A stretch of 64,000 bases of DNA from Novosphingobium sp. RL4 (GCF_035658495.1 NZ_CP141945.1:893501-957500), one strand, 5' to 3'. Numbered from the stretch's first letter, positions 25,757 to 37,114 are shown. Made by a program: numbers and translations. Notes: a model not told the origin generated them from the letters alone.

Positions 25757-25770
25757 TCTGTATATACAGA
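25757..25770. promoter_or_regulatory. GntR/HutC-type operator palindrome
   Basis: TCTGTATATACAGA is a perfect 14-bp palindrome centred between the aldolase-like gene (start 25737) and the GntR gene (start 25818). Its core TGTATATACA equals the core of HutC-type operators. Twenty bases separate it from the aldolase start, so binding would block that promoter. The regulator encoded alongside is of the same HutC/UTRA class. Confidence 0.7.
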
Positions 25771-25817
25771 TAATGGCCTGCTGTCTAGGCAGCCGCGCCT
25801 GTGCTAAGGCGCGGGGC

Positions 25818-26546
25818 ATGACGACCAGACCCGCCGCCCCCGGCCTGCGCGAGAGCATCGACCGCCACATCATCGCCCGCATCACTTCGGGCGAATGGAG
25901 CGCCGGGGATCGCATCCCTTCGGAAAGCGGGTTCATGGAAATGTTCGGCGCCAGCCGGATGACCGTGCATCACGCCCTGCGCGATCTCACCGCGCGCGGC
26001 TTTCTCGTACGGCACGCGGGCTCCGGCACTTTCGTTGCCCCGCCGCGACCCTATGTCGCGGAGTACGCCCATCTCGACATCATCGAGGAAATCGCGGTGC
26101 GCGGCGCCCGCCACCGCGCGCAAGTGCTGAAGCGGGAGCTTGCGCCGGCCGGCGCCGAGCAGGCCCGCGCGTTCGAACGCGGCGAGGGGGACATGCTGTT
26201 CCACGCCGTGATCCTCCATTTCGAGGATGACGTCCCGCTGGAACTTGAAGATCGCCTGATCGCCCCCGAAGCCCTGCCGGCCTGCATGGCCGTGGACCTG
26301 GGAAGCCAGACGCTGTTCTCGCGCCTGATGCTGATGCGTCCTTACCGCGAAGGCAGCGAGGAAGTCCGCGCGGTCCTGCCCACGCCCGAGGAACAGCGGC
26401 TGATGGCGATCGCGCCGCATGTCCCCTGCCTTGAGATCACCCGGCGCACATGGTCGGCCGAAGGCGTGGTGACGGCGGCGAGAATGCTGCGCGGGGGCGA
26501 CCGGGGCACCATGCACGGCCGCATCCGGTCGATGCCCGCCGCCTGA
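25818..26546 (+). CDS. GntR family regulator with UTRA domain (HutC subfamily)
   Basis: 242 residues from ATG 25818. The winged helix is at about 8-75 (GLRESIDRHIIARITSGEWSAGDRIPSE, then ASRMTVHHALRDLTARGFLVR and GSGTFV). The UTRA ligand-binding domain follows at about 95-235, with LFHAVILHFEDDVPLELEDRLI. This is the HutC layout. The palindrome 48 bp upstream and the divergent enzyme operon suggest an autoregulated repressor released by a pathway metabolite. BHAC loci studied so far use an IclR-type regulator, so this differs. Confidence 0.85.
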   Translation: MTTRPAAPGLRESIDRHIIARITSGEWSAGDRIPSESGFMEMFGASRMTVHHALRDLTARGFLVRHAGSGTFVAPPRPYVAEYAHLDIIEEIAVRGARHRAQVLKRELAPAGAEQARAFERGEGDMLFHAVILHFEDDVPLELEDRLIAPEALPACMAVDLGSQTLFSRLMLMRPYREGSEEVRAVLPTPEEQRLMAIAPHVPCLEITRRTWSAEGVVTAARMLRGGDRGTMHGRIRSMPAA

Positions 26547-26561
26547 CCCCGGCGCCGATCT

Positions 26562-29087
<2,526 letters not shown>

Positions 29088-29128
29088 ATCAGCCCCCGAA
29101 GTCAGAAACACGAGAGCTTCGTGCCATC

Positions 29129-29145
29129 TCAACTAAATTAGTTGA
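29129..29145 (-). promoter_or_regulatory. shared sulfur-regulon dyad, site 2 (TonB receptor)
   Basis: TCAACTAA-A-TTAGTTGA is a perfect 8+1+8 palindrome 41 bp before the receptor's GTG start; with a C on the left it extends the same CTCAAC half-site seen at the other four places. It is the most symmetrical of the five sites and shows best what the dyad's ideal form is. Confidence 0.7.
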
Positions 29146-29183
29146 AATTGAATTGCCTTATCTGAACCCAAGTTTTTCTTGAT

Positions 29184-30122
29184 TCAGGCATTCAACAGGA
29201 ATGCGCCGCCGAGCGGACGCGACGACCGTACTTCGCCAAACCTGCGAAATGTATCGAGGACGACCTGCTGATCGGATATGACCTTATTATCAATCGGCAC
29301 GCGCAGGCGGATATTCTTCTCTGCCGTGGCGCGGGCAATCTCGGGCGGCAGTCCGGTTTCCTTTGCCAGCACGGCGCCATAGTCATCGACATGGCCGCTG
29401 GCCCACTCGAGCGCCCTGGCTTCCCGCCGGAGGAAATCGGACAATTGTTCGCGCTTTGCGGCGATGGCGCTTTCCGGCGCCACTTCGAAGCCATAACCCT
29501 GCACGAAATCCCGGCCATCCACGACGATCCTGTCCCCCTCGGCCTGCGCCGCGGCGATATAGGGCATCCAGGTGGACCAGGCGTCCACCGCGCCGCTCTG
29601 CAGCGCCGCGCGGGAATCGCTGGGCGAAAGGAACACGATCTTCACGTCCTCGGGCCGGAGCCCGGAAGCGATCATCGAACGGAGCACGAGATAGTGGCCC
29701 ACGCTGCCGCGCGTGGTGGCAATACGCTTGCCCTGCAGGTCCTTGCCGTCGCGCACCGGCGATCCCGCGGGCACGAGGATGGAAAGCGCGCCGTCCAGCC
29801 GGGCCTGCGTGCGCTGGGCGCCAACGGCCTTGATCGGGCTGCCCGCCTGATAGGCGAACTGGAACGGCGCATCTCCCACCAGCCCGAGATCGACGGCGCT
29901 GCTGCCCAGCGCTTCGAGCAGGTTCTGCGCCGCCGGAAATTCCGACCACTCGACCTTGTAGGACGCGCCGTCGAGCGCACCGGAAGCCAGCATCAGCGAC
30001 TTGGTGCCGCCCTTCTGGCTACCGACGCGCAGCACCCCGGCATTTGCGCCCGCGCCCCGGCCGCAAGCGGCCAGGGCGAAGGTCGTGGCAAGTCCTGCAA
30101 GCAGGTTGCGTCTGTCCAGCAT
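29184..30122 (-). CDS. SsuA/TauA-type ABC substrate-binding lipoprotein
   Basis: 312 residues with a twin-Arg-like start (LDRRNLLAG) and lipobox LALAAC (Cys20). It has the aliphatic sulfonate/taurine binding-protein pattern: LRVGSQKGGTKSLMLASGAL, ALGSSAVDLGLVGDAPFQFAYQAG and GLRPEDVKIVFLSPSDSRAALQSGAVDAW. It would bind a sulfonate or related molecule in the periplasm for the SsuB/SsuC genes at the operon's other end. Placing it last, far from its transporter, is unusual. Three bases separate it from the TauD-like gene. Confidence 0.87.
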   Translation of the reverse strand: MLDRRNLLAGLATTFALAACGRGAGANAGVLRVGSQKGGTKSLMLASGALDGASYKVEWSEFPAAQNLLEALGSSAVDLGLVGDAPFQFAYQAGSPIKAVGAQRTQARLDGALSILVPAGSPVRDGKDLQGKRIATTRGSVGHYLVLRSMIASGLRPEDVKIVFLSPSDSRAALQSGAVDAWSTWMPYIAAAQAEGDRIVVDGRDFVQGYGFEVAPESAIAAKREQLSDFLRREARALEWASGHVDDYGAVLAKETGLPPEIARATAEKNIRLRVPIDNKVISDQQVVLDTFRRFGEVRSSRPLGGAFLLNA

Positions 30123-30125
30123 CGA

Positions 30126-30986
30126 TCAGAGGTCCGTCCAGAGCGGTTCGTCAGCGATGAGGATGCGGTGCAGTTCGCGTGGGAAATCGCCGTAGTTGCG
30201 CACCGCGAAGTGTACCGTGGCGCGGTTGTCCCAGAACGCCACCGTCCCCGGCCGCCACGAGAAACGCGCCTGGAGGTCGGGCCGCTTGTACTGGAGCAGC
30301 ACCTCGTCCAGCAGTTCGCGGCTTTCGGACAGTTCCAGCCCGAGGATCTGCGGCTGCTGCGAGAAGTTGACCCAGAGGATCTTCTGCCCGGTCTCGCGGT
30401 GGGTCCGCACGATCCTGTGTGCGACGATGGGGTAATCGTGCCCCGAAAGCTCCAGCGCGGGCACGAAGTTGTGCGTGACATGCCTGCCTTCGAGGCGCGC
30501 CTTGATCTCCGCCGGCAGCGTTTCATAGGCGAGATGGGCATCGACCCAGATCGTGTCCCCGCCCACTTCGGGCAGGTTCACATCGCGCAGCACCGCACCC
30601 CAGGTGGGAACGAGCCGCCAGCTCGTGTCGGTGTGATAGGCCTCGCCCGGACGCAGCTTGTAGCCGAGCTTCCTTTCATATTCCCGGTCCTCCCGCGCAG
30701 CGATGGCGTGGACTTCCTTGTTGGCCGCATCGTGGCGCGTGGTGGGATGGGTATAGAGCGGCCCGAAGTTCGCGGCGAAGGCCGCCTGCTGGGCGTCGTC
30801 GATCGACTGGTCGCGAAAGAACAGCACCTTCCACTTGAGCAGCGCGGCGCGGATCGCGCCGCGCTGCTCGTTGGTGAGGGGCTTCGAAAGGTCCACGCCC
30901 TCGACTTCGGCCCCGATGGTCGGCTGGACCGGGCGGATCACAAGGCCGGCGTTCGAAACGTCGAAAGTGGAAGCGGTACTGGCCAT
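30126..30986 (-). CDS. TauD/AtsK-family Fe(II)/2-oxoglutarate dioxygenase
   Basis: 286 residues. The iron triad is clear: His118 and Asp120 in YHTDTSW and His259 in WDNRATVHF; Arg270 and Arg274 fall 11 and 15 residues after the distal His, the spacing of the 2-oxoglutarate- and substrate-binding arginines in TauD. The family oxidises the carbon next to a sulfonate or sulfate ester, releasing sulfite or sulfate with an aldehyde. Taurine versus alkyl sulfate or other substrates cannot be told from sequence. Confidence 0.88.
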   Translation of the reverse strand: MASTASTFDVSNAGLVIRPVQPTIGAEVEGVDLSKPLTNEQRGAIRAALLKWKVLFFRDQSIDDAQQAAFAANFGPLYTHPTTRHDAANKEVHAIAAREDREYERKLGYKLRPGEAYHTDTSWRLVPTWGAVLRDVNLPEVGGDTIWVDAHLAYETLPAEIKARLEGRHVTHNFVPALELSGHDYPIVAHRIVRTHRETGQKILWVNFSQQPQILGLELSESRELLDEVLLQYKRPDLQARFSWRPGTVAFWDNRATVHFAVRNYGDFPRELHRILIADEPLWTDL

Positions 30987-31012
30987 GGGTTTTCTCCTTT
31001 CCGTGCTGTCTG

Positions 31013-32347
31013 TCAGGCCGCCGTACGGCGCAGCCGCGCGGCGGTGTTGCGATTGACGGGAACGTCCACCCCCAGCGTTTCGCGAAGGGTGTTGCCGGGG
31101 TAGTCCTGCTTGTAGATCCCGCGCGCCTGAAGGATCGGCACGACATGGTCGACAAAGACCTCAAGCTGCCCGGGCAGGGATTCGAACAGGTTGAAACCAT
31201 CCGATCCGCGCTGCTCCAGCCAGAGCTGGAAGCGGTCGGCGACCTGTTCGGGCGTACCTGTGAAGTGGCTGCGCGGCGTGGCCACGCGCAGGGCGATCTC
31301 GCCAAGGGTCAACCCGCGCTCTGCCTCTTTCAGTACCTTCTCGGACGCGCTCTGGTTGCTGCGGCGCCCCTCTTCGGCGACGTGCTGCGGGAACGGGCCA
31401 TCGGGATCGTAGAGGCTGAAATTGTGATCGTTGAACGAACGGCCAAGCGCCCGCAATGCGTTCTCCAGACTGACGAGATCGGCCAGTTCGCGGTGAAGAC
31501 GCTCGGCTTCCTCCTCGGTCGAACCCACGATCGGGCGCCCGCCGGGAAGCACCAGAAGCTGGTCGGGATCGCGCCCGAAACCGCGCGCCCGCGCCTTGAC
31601 GTCGGCATAGAAGGCCTGCCCCTCGGCAAGGTCTTCCTGATGGGTGAAGATCGCCTCGGCATGGCGCGCGGCGAAGTTGCGGCCGTCTTCCGAGGACCCC
31701 GCCTGGAAGATCACCGGCTGCCCCTGCGGCGAACGCGAGATGTTGAGCGGGCCCTTGACCGACAGGAATTCGCCCTTGTGGCCCAGTTCGTGCAGCTTGC
31801 CGGGATCGAGGAACTGCCCGCTGGCCTTGTCGCGGACAAGGGCGCCGTCCTCCCAGCTATCCCAGAGCCCTTTCACGACATCGAGGTATTCCTCGGCCAG
31901 CCGGTAGCGCACGTCATGGTCGAGGTGCTTGTCCCGGCCAAAGTTGGCGGCGCTGCCTTCCAGCCACGAGGTAACGACGTTCCACCCGGCCCGGCCGCCG
32001 CTGATATGATCGAGCGAGGCGAACTGGCGGGCAAGGTTGTAGGCTTCGGTATAGCTGACCGTCGCCGTGCCGACGAGGCCGATATGCTCGGTCACGGCGG
32101 CGACGGCGGAGAGGATCGTCAGCGGCTCGAAGCGGTTGAGATAGTGCGGCGAGGAGCGCGCATTGATCGAAACGCTGTCGGCCACGAACAGGTAATCGAA
32201 CTTGCCGCGCTCGGCGACCTGCGCCTGCCGGGTGTAGAACGAAAGGCTGGTGCTGGCATCGACCTGGGCGTCCGGGTGGCGCCAGTCGTCCCAGCCGGGG
32301 CCGACGCCGTGCAGGATGAAACCGAGTTTTAGTTGGCGTTTGCTCAT
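31013..32347 (-). CDS. NtaA/SnaA/DszA-family FMN-dependent monooxygenase (operon B)
   Basis: 444 residues, third member of this family in the window: FDYLFVADSVSI, NRFEPLTILSAVA, GRAGWNVVTSW and NISRSPQGQPVIFQAGSS. A strong AAGGAGG site precedes ATG. A stable hairpin at 32363-32405 lies just before that ribosome site. Being in an ssu-type operon it probably oxidises an organosulfur compound such as a sulfone, using FMNH2 from a reductase encoded elsewhere. Confidence 0.88.
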   Translation of the reverse strand: MSKRQLKLGFILHGVGPGWDDWRHPDAQVDASTSLSFYTRQAQVAERGKFDYLFVADSVSINARSSPHYLNRFEPLTILSAVAAVTEHIGLVGTATVSYTEAYNLARQFASLDHISGGRAGWNVVTSWLEGSAANFGRDKHLDHDVRYRLAEEYLDVVKGLWDSWEDGALVRDKASGQFLDPGKLHELGHKGEFLSVKGPLNISRSPQGQPVIFQAGSSEDGRNFAARHAEAIFTHQEDLAEGQAFYADVKARARGFGRDPDQLLVLPGGRPIVGSTEEEAERLHRELADLVSLENALRALGRSFNDHNFSLYDPDGPFPQHVAEEGRRSNQSASEKVLKEAERGLTLGEIALRVATPRSHFTGTPEQVADRFQLWLEQRGSDGFNLFESLPGQLEVFVDHVVPILQARGIYKQDYPGNTLRETLGVDVPVNRNTAARLRRTAA

Positions 32348-32362
32348 GTCATTCCTCCTTCT

Positions 32363-32405
32363 GCGTGGGTTCAGGCTATGGGGTGCGGGGGCCGTGAACC
32401 AACGC
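32363..32405 (-). other. strong intercistronic hairpin in operon B
   Basis: Left arm 32363-32376 and right arm 32391-32405 pair over 13 bp with one mismatch and one bulge around a 14-nt loop (core GGTTCA / TGAACC). It fills the only long gap (about 105 bp) inside operon B, ending just before the ribosome site of the monooxygenase gene. It may act in mRNA processing or stability, or as a leaky terminator; no T-run follows. Confidence 0.45.
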
Positions 32406-32452
32406 GGATGGCTGATAGGAACGTGAGTTTTTCCAATGCGCGGGCCGCCGCT

Positions 32453-33544
32453 TCAGCTTGCCAGCGCCACTTTGTCCGTGCCTTCGCGGGCGGCGACTTT
32501 GGCGCGGACCAGCGGGATCAGGTCGCGGCCATAATCGATGGCGTCGGCCAGCGGTTCGAATCCCCGGATCAGGAAGTGATCGATGCCGATGTCGTAATAT
32601 TCGAGCAGCGCATCGGCGACCTGTTCGGGCGTGCCGACAAGGCCGGTGCTGTTGCCCGCCGCCCCGGTAAGCGCGGCCACGCCGGTCCACAGGCGGGTAT
32701 CGCGGCGCTGGGTCTGCGCCGTTTCCAGCAGGCGCAGCGATCCGGCATTGGGCGGACGATGGCCGCTGGTGGGAAGACCTGCCGCCTCGCGGTTGGCGCG
32801 GACCTTTTCGGTGATCTCGTCAGCCTTCTTCCACGCCGCTTCCTCGGTATCGGCAATGACCGGCCGCAGCGAGAGCGAGAAACCGGGACTGCGGCCATGC
32901 CGGGCGGCCGCGTGGCGGACGGTGCGAACAGCCTCACCCACTTGCTCCAGCGTCTCGCCCCAGAGCGCGTAGACATCGGCATGGCGGCCCGCCACCTCGA
33001 TCGCCTCGGGCGAGGAGCCGCCGAAGAACACCGGCAGGTTGTCCGGCTTCACGGCGCTGAAGCCGCCGCGCACTTCGTAGAAACGCCCGGAATGATCGAA
33101 GGGCGCGGTTTCCGCCCATTCGCGCTTGAGCACGCCGAGATACTCGTCGCTGCGCAAGTAGCGTTCGGCCTTGAGGGTGTGAACGTCGCCGTCGCGCGCC
33201 ATCTCGTCATCGGCGCCGCCGGTGATGATGTGCACGGCGACGCGGCCGCCCGAAAGCTGGTCCAGCGTCGCAAGCTGGCGCGCCGCCAGCGTCGGCTGCG
33301 TGAAACCGGGGCGGTGCGCGACGAGGAAACCGAGGCGCGTGGTGATCGCGGCGGCATGGGCGGCAACGATCTGGCTTTCCGGCGAACTGGAGCCGAACGG
33401 GATCAGCACCCGGTCGAACCCGCCCGCTTCCTGCGCGCGGGCAGCGGCATCCACATAGTCGCGGTCAAGCACGCGAGAACGCGATCCGGCGTGGATTTCG
33501 GAGGTGTCGTTGAAGCCGATATAGCCGATGAACTTGACGGTCAT
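32453..33544 (-). CDS. ssuD: SsuD-like FMNH2-dependent alkanesulfonate monooxygenase
   Basis: 363 residues starting MTVKFIGYIG at ATG 33544. It is a luciferase-like monooxygenase of the SsuD type: FDRVLIPFGSSSPESQIVAAHAAAITTRLGFLVAHRPGF, LSGGRVAVHIITGG, AERYLRSDEYLGVLKREW and FFGGSSPEAIEVAGRHADVYALWGE. SsuD cleaves alkanesulfonates to aldehyde and sulfite. The assignment to SsuD rather than a close relative (for example SfnG or MsuD) is tentative, so the symbol marks the family. Confidence 0.8.
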   Translation of the reverse strand: MTVKFIGYIGFNDTSEIHAGSRSRVLDRDYVDAAARAQEAGGFDRVLIPFGSSSPESQIVAAHAAAITTRLGFLVAHRPGFTQPTLAARQLATLDQLSGGRVAVHIITGGADDEMARDGDVHTLKAERYLRSDEYLGVLKREWAETAPFDHSGRFYEVRGGFSAVKPDNLPVFFGGSSPEAIEVAGRHADVYALWGETLEQVGEAVRTVRHAAARHGRSPGFSLSLRPVIADTEEAAWKKADEITEKVRANREAAGLPTSGHRPPNAGSLRLLETAQTQRRDTRLWTGVAALTGAAGNSTGLVGTPEQVADALLEYYDIGIDHFLIRGFEPLADAIDYGRDLIPLVRAKVAAREGTDKVALAS

Positions 33545-33572
33545 GATGCAATTCTCCCTGAAGGGCGCTGGA

Positions 33573-34805
33573 TCAGATGACGAAGAAGCCGTGCGTGCCG
33601 TCGCGCTCCAACTGGGCGACGAGGCCATATTCCCAGTCGAGGTAGGCCTGCATGGCGGCCTCGCGATTGTCGGTGCCCTCGTAAGGACGCTTGTACCGGC
33701 CATGCGGTCCGCGCGGCGCGGGAGCGCCGTCCTCGCCCGTCTCCAGCGGCCCGTCGAAGGCATCCGCCAGGACCGACACGTCCCACCCGAGCTGGGCGAG
33801 CCAGGAGGCGGTCATGTCCGCGCGGGAGCCGAGGTCGTCGGCCAATACGATGCGGGCACCGCGCACCGGTGCGAAATGATCGGTTTCCTGCACGAGCTGG
33901 CCGCCCGGCGCATTGCGGAAGCCCGCCGGGTGCCCGGCCGCGAAATCGGCGGGCTGACGCACGTCGAAGCGGTAGAGCGTGCGGTCGTTCTCGGCGAGCA
34001 AGGCCCTGAGATCCGCGCTGTCGATCCGGCGCACTCCGGCGCGATAGGCGACATCGCGGGCGCGCTCGCGGGCCACGTCGATTTCGCCATCGGCGCCCTT
34101 GTCGACGCTTTCCTGACGCCCTGTCTCCAGCTTCTGCCCGGCGAGCGTCCAGCCGATCGTGCCGTTGCGCAGCGCGAAAATCCTGTTCGGCAGCCCCGCG
34201 TTGATGAGCGACTGGGTGCCGATGATGCTGCGGGTGCGGCCGGCGCAGTTTACGATGATCGTCGTATCGGGATCGGGCGCGGCGACGGGCGCGCGCAGCA
34301 CGAGTTCGGCTCCCGGAACGCTACGCCCGCCGGGGATGCTCATCGTGGCATATTCGTCGAAACGGCGGGCGTCGAGAATGGCGATATCCGCCTTTTCCTC
34401 GATCAGCGCCAGCACATCGGGCGCCGGCAGCGAGGGCGTGTGGCGGCGATGCTCGACCAGTTCGCCGAAAGCCTTGGAGTAGCTGTTCACGTCCTCGAAC
34501 AGCTCGTACCCTGCGGCCCGCCACCCCGCGAGGCCGCCTTCCAGCACATCGACATGCGTAAAGCCAAGCGCGCGGAACTGGTGCAGCGCCGGTTCGGCCA
34601 GCCCCTCGCCGTCATCGTAGACCACGATCTGCGTATCCTTGCGCGGGATGCGCCAGGGCGCTTCCAGTGCGATGCGCTGAAGCGGGATCTGCGCCGCGAA
34701 CAGCGGATGGCCGAGCGCGAAAAGCGCTTCCTGCCGCACGTCTATCAGCGCGATTTCACGGCGGGCCAGCAGGGCACTTCGAACTTCGGCGGGGTACACG
34801 CTCAT
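33573..34805 (-). CDS. triple-rhodanese sulfurtransferase with a single catalytic cysteine
   Basis: 410 residues made of three rhodanese-like domains (about 1-100, 115-220 and 260-350) and a C-terminal tail. Only the middle domain has the active-site loop CAGRTR with Cys187; the matching positions in the first (VVYDDGEG) and third (VLADDLGS) domains carry Asp. Four bases overlap the upstream thiol dioxygenase-like gene. It would move sulfane sulfur to or from an acceptor such as sulfite, cyanide or a protein, in the cytoplasm since no signal peptide is present. Confidence 0.82.
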   Translation of the reverse strand: MSVYPAEVRSALLARREIALIDVRQEALFALGHPLFAAQIPLQRIALEAPWRIPRKDTQIVVYDDGEGLAEPALHQFRALGFTHVDVLEGGLAGWRAAGYELFEDVNSYSKAFGELVEHRRHTPSLPAPDVLALIEEKADIAILDARRFDEYATMSIPGGRSVPGAELVLRAPVAAPDPDTTIIVNCAGRTRSIIGTQSLINAGLPNRIFALRNGTIGWTLAGQKLETGRQESVDKGADGEIDVARERARDVAYRAGVRRIDSADLRALLAENDRTLYRFDVRQPADFAAGHPAGFRNAPGGQLVQETDHFAPVRGARIVLADDLGSRADMTASWLAQLGWDVSVLADAFDGPLETGEDGAPAPRGPHGRYKRPYEGTDNREAAMQAYLDWEYGLVAQLERDGTHGFFVI

Positions 34806-35422
34806 GCCCGGATCACTCCATTCCAGAGGTTGGGCAGGACCTCGTTCGCATAGCCCGAGATGAAGGGGCGCTCCTCGCCGCTGTCGCGGTAGGTCGCGCG
34901 TTCGACTGCGCCAATGTTGGCGCCGTAAACATGGATCGAGATCGAAATGCGGTCCGCGAAGGCATTGGCGACGCGGTGGATATCGCCCACCTGCGGATCG
35001 ATCGCCTCCACCTCGCCTTCGCGAAGCTGGCCGGTCTCACCCTGCTGGACGAGCGAGCCGTCCGGCCGGCGGCGGAAGTTCTGCACGTTCTCCGCGCCGC
35101 GCAGCACGCCCACGAGCCCCCAGACGCGGTGGTCGTGGATCGGCGTCGCCTGTCCCGGCCCCCATACGAAGGAGACCACGCTGAAGCGCTCCGCACTGTC
35201 GCAATGGAGCAGGTATTGCTGGTAACGCTCGGGATGCGGCCGCGCGAATTCCTCGGGCAGCCAGCCGCCTTGCGAGACGAGACGGCCCAACAGGGCGCCG
35301 CCATGTTCCAGGATCGCCGCCTGCCCGGCCCCGCTGTCGATGATCGCGGCAAGCCCGGTCACGAAACGGCGTAGCGGCCTGATATCCTGCCCCGGAACGA
35401 CGAGGGAAACCGGCGCGTTCAT
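34802..35422 (-). CDS. cysteine dioxygenase-family cupin (thiol dioxygenase)
   Basis: 206 residues. The cupin metal triad is His96, His98 (IHDHRVWGLVGVL) and His149 (GDIHRVAN), as in cysteine and 3-mercaptopropionate dioxygenases. The residue after HDH lacks the Cys that forms the Cys-Tyr crosslink in animal enzymes. Family members oxidise a thiol to a sulfinate with Fe(II) and O2. Its position between SsuB and a rhodanese suggests that a thiol or cysteine-level signal is processed in this operon. Overlaps both neighbours by 4 bp. Confidence 0.82.
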   Translation of the reverse strand: MNAPVSLVVPGQDIRPLRRFVTGLAAIIDSGAGQAAILEHGGALLGRLVSQGGWLPEEFARPHPERYQQYLLHCDSAERFSVVSFVWGPGQATPIHDHRVWGLVGVLRGAENVQNFRRRPDGSLVQQGETGQLREGEVEAIDPQVGDIHRVANAFADRISISIHVYGANIGAVERATYRDSGEERPFISGYANEVLPNLWNGVIRA

Positions 35423-36279
35423 GCGAGGCCTCCGGCGTGGAGCGCGATGATCTCGGCGGGTAAAGGACCTTCCGATACCTGTCCGCCCAGCGCGCTCAGC
35501 AGGCGGCTGCGCAGCCCCCGCGCGACCTGCCCGCGTTCGCCGCGCGGCGCCTCGATGCGCTCCTGCGCGGCGATGCGCCCCCGATCCAGCAGGACGATGC
35601 GATCGGCCAGCGCGATCGCCTCGTCCACGTCATGGGTGACCATCATCACCGCCGGCCGGTGCCGGGTCCAGAGCGAGAGCACGAGTTCGTGCATCCGCAG
35701 GCGCGTCAGGGCGTCGAGCGCGGCGAAGGGTTCGTCCAGCAACAGCAGGCTCGGTTCGCGCACCAGCGCGCGGGCCAGCGCCACCCGCTGCGCCTCGCCG
35801 CCGGATAGCGTCAGCGGCCATGCGTCCAGCCGGTGCCCGAGACCGACTTCGCGCAGCGCGTCCTCTGCTTGCTGCCGCACGTCGCCCTGCCGGAGCCCCA
35901 GCGCGACATTGCGCCAGACCTTCTTCCACGGCAGCAGACGGGCATCCTGGAACACGACGGCGCGGGAATCCGGGACGATCACGTCCTGGCCCGGCGTCGG
36001 GTCGAGCCCGGCAAGCGTGCGCAGCAGCGTGGTCTTTCCCGAACCCGACCGGCCCAGCAGCGTCACGAACTCGCCCGGCGCGATGTCGAGGTCGAGGCCG
36101 GAGATGATCGTGTTGTCGCCGAAGCGGCGCGTGAAATCGCGCAGGCGGACAACCGGCGCAGGACCAACCGGCGGGGCGGGGAATTGCGGCGGCGCGACGC
36201 GGGAATAGCCGTTCGGTCGAGCATCCATGGCACGGTTCTCCGGTGCAAGTTGCGTGGGGGATCGGTAGGCGGGGGTCAT
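35419..36279 (-). CDS. ssuB: SsuB/TauB-type ABC transporter ATP-binding protein
   Basis: 286 residues from ATG 36279, which overlaps the permease stop as ATGA (ATG 36228 is an alternative). Walker [11 protein letters not shown]-loop [21 protein letters not shown], signature LSGGEAQR, Walker B LLLLDEPF and H-loop VTHDVDEA are all present; the PWKKV stretch is characteristic of SsuB/TauB. It powers import with the permease upstream and the distal binding protein at 29184-30122. Confidence 0.9.
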   Translation of the reverse strand: MTPAYRSPTQLAPENRAMDARPNGYSRVAPPQFPAPPVGPAPVVRLRDFTRRFGDNTIISGLDLDIAPGEFVTLLGRSGSGKTTLLRTLAGLDPTPGQDVIVPDSRAVVFQDARLLPWKKVWRNVALGLRQGDVRQQAEDALREVGLGHRLDAWPLTLSGGEAQRVALARALVREPSLLLLDEPFAALDALTRLRMHELVLSLWTRHRPAVMMVTHDVDEAIALADRIVLLDRGRIAAQERIEAPRGERGQVARGLRSRLLSALGGQVSEGPLPAEIIALHAGGLA

Positions 36280-37070
36280 TGCGAAACGATGCTCGGGCGC
36301 CAGACGAGTGCCCGGCTCTCCACCGCCCGCACCAGCGCATCGGCGGCGAGGCCCAGCACCGCATAGATCATCAGGCACACGACGATGATGTCGGTCCTCA
36401 TGAAGTCGCGGGCATTGTTGATGAGATAGCCGAGCCCGGCCGAGGCGTTGATCTGCTCCGCCACGACCAGCACGAGGATCGCGACCGACAGCGAATAGCG
36501 CAGCCCCACCAGCAGCGAAGGCAAGGCTCCGGGCAGGATGACATGCCAGACCAGTTCGGGGCGGCTGAGCCCGAAGCTGCGCGCGCCTTCCAGCAGGCGC
36601 AGGTCTACCCCGCGAATGCCGCTGTAGAGGTTGAGGTAGACAGGAAAGATCGAGGCGAAGGCGATCAGCGCGATTTTCGGCGTTTCGCCGATGCCGAACC
36701 ACACGATGAACAGCGGAGTCAGCGCCAGCGTCGGGATCGTGCGCTTGATCTGCATGAGCGGATCGACCGCCACTTCGCCCTGCCGCGAAAGCCCGGCGAC
36801 CAGCGCCAGCACCACGCCGATGGTCACGCCGATGGCAAGGCCGATGGCGATGCGCAGGAACGAGACCCAGAGATTTGCCGCAAGTTCACCCGAAACCGCC
36901 ATGCCAAGCAAGGTGGAGAGCACTTTCGAGGGCGCCGCCAGCGTGCGCTCGGGAATGAGGCCGGAACGCGATCCCGCCTCCCAGGCCAGCAGGAACAGCA
37001 CCGGCGAAAGCCAGCGTGCGCCTGACAGCGAGCGTTTCAGCGAAAATGGAATCCTGCCGGAAATGGCCAT
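36276..37070 (-). CDS. ssuC: SsuC/TauC-type ABC transporter permease
   Basis: 264 residues with about six membrane segments, beginning LSPVLFLLAWEAGSRSGLIPERTLAAPSKV, the usual SsuC N-terminus. The ATPase-docking loop is EGARSFGLSRPELVWHVILPGALPSLLVGLRYS. It is the first gene of operon B and is preceded at 45 bp by the dyad at 37115-37135. Confidence 0.9.
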   Translation of the reverse strand: MAISGRIPFSLKRSLSGARWLSPVLFLLAWEAGSRSGLIPERTLAAPSKVLSTLLGMAVSGELAANLWVSFLRIAIGLAIGVTIGVVLALVAGLSRQGEVAVDPLMQIKRTIPTLALTPLFIVWFGIGETPKIALIAFASIFPVYLNLYSGIRGVDLRLLEGARSFGLSRPELVWHVILPGALPSLLVGLRYSLSVAILVLVVAEQINASAGLGYLINNARDFMRTDIIVVCLMIYAVLGLAADALVRAVESRALVWRPSIVSQ

Positions 37071-37114
37071 TGTCTTTCTCTTCCATGGAGCAGGCCGGGA
37101 AGAGACACGGCATT

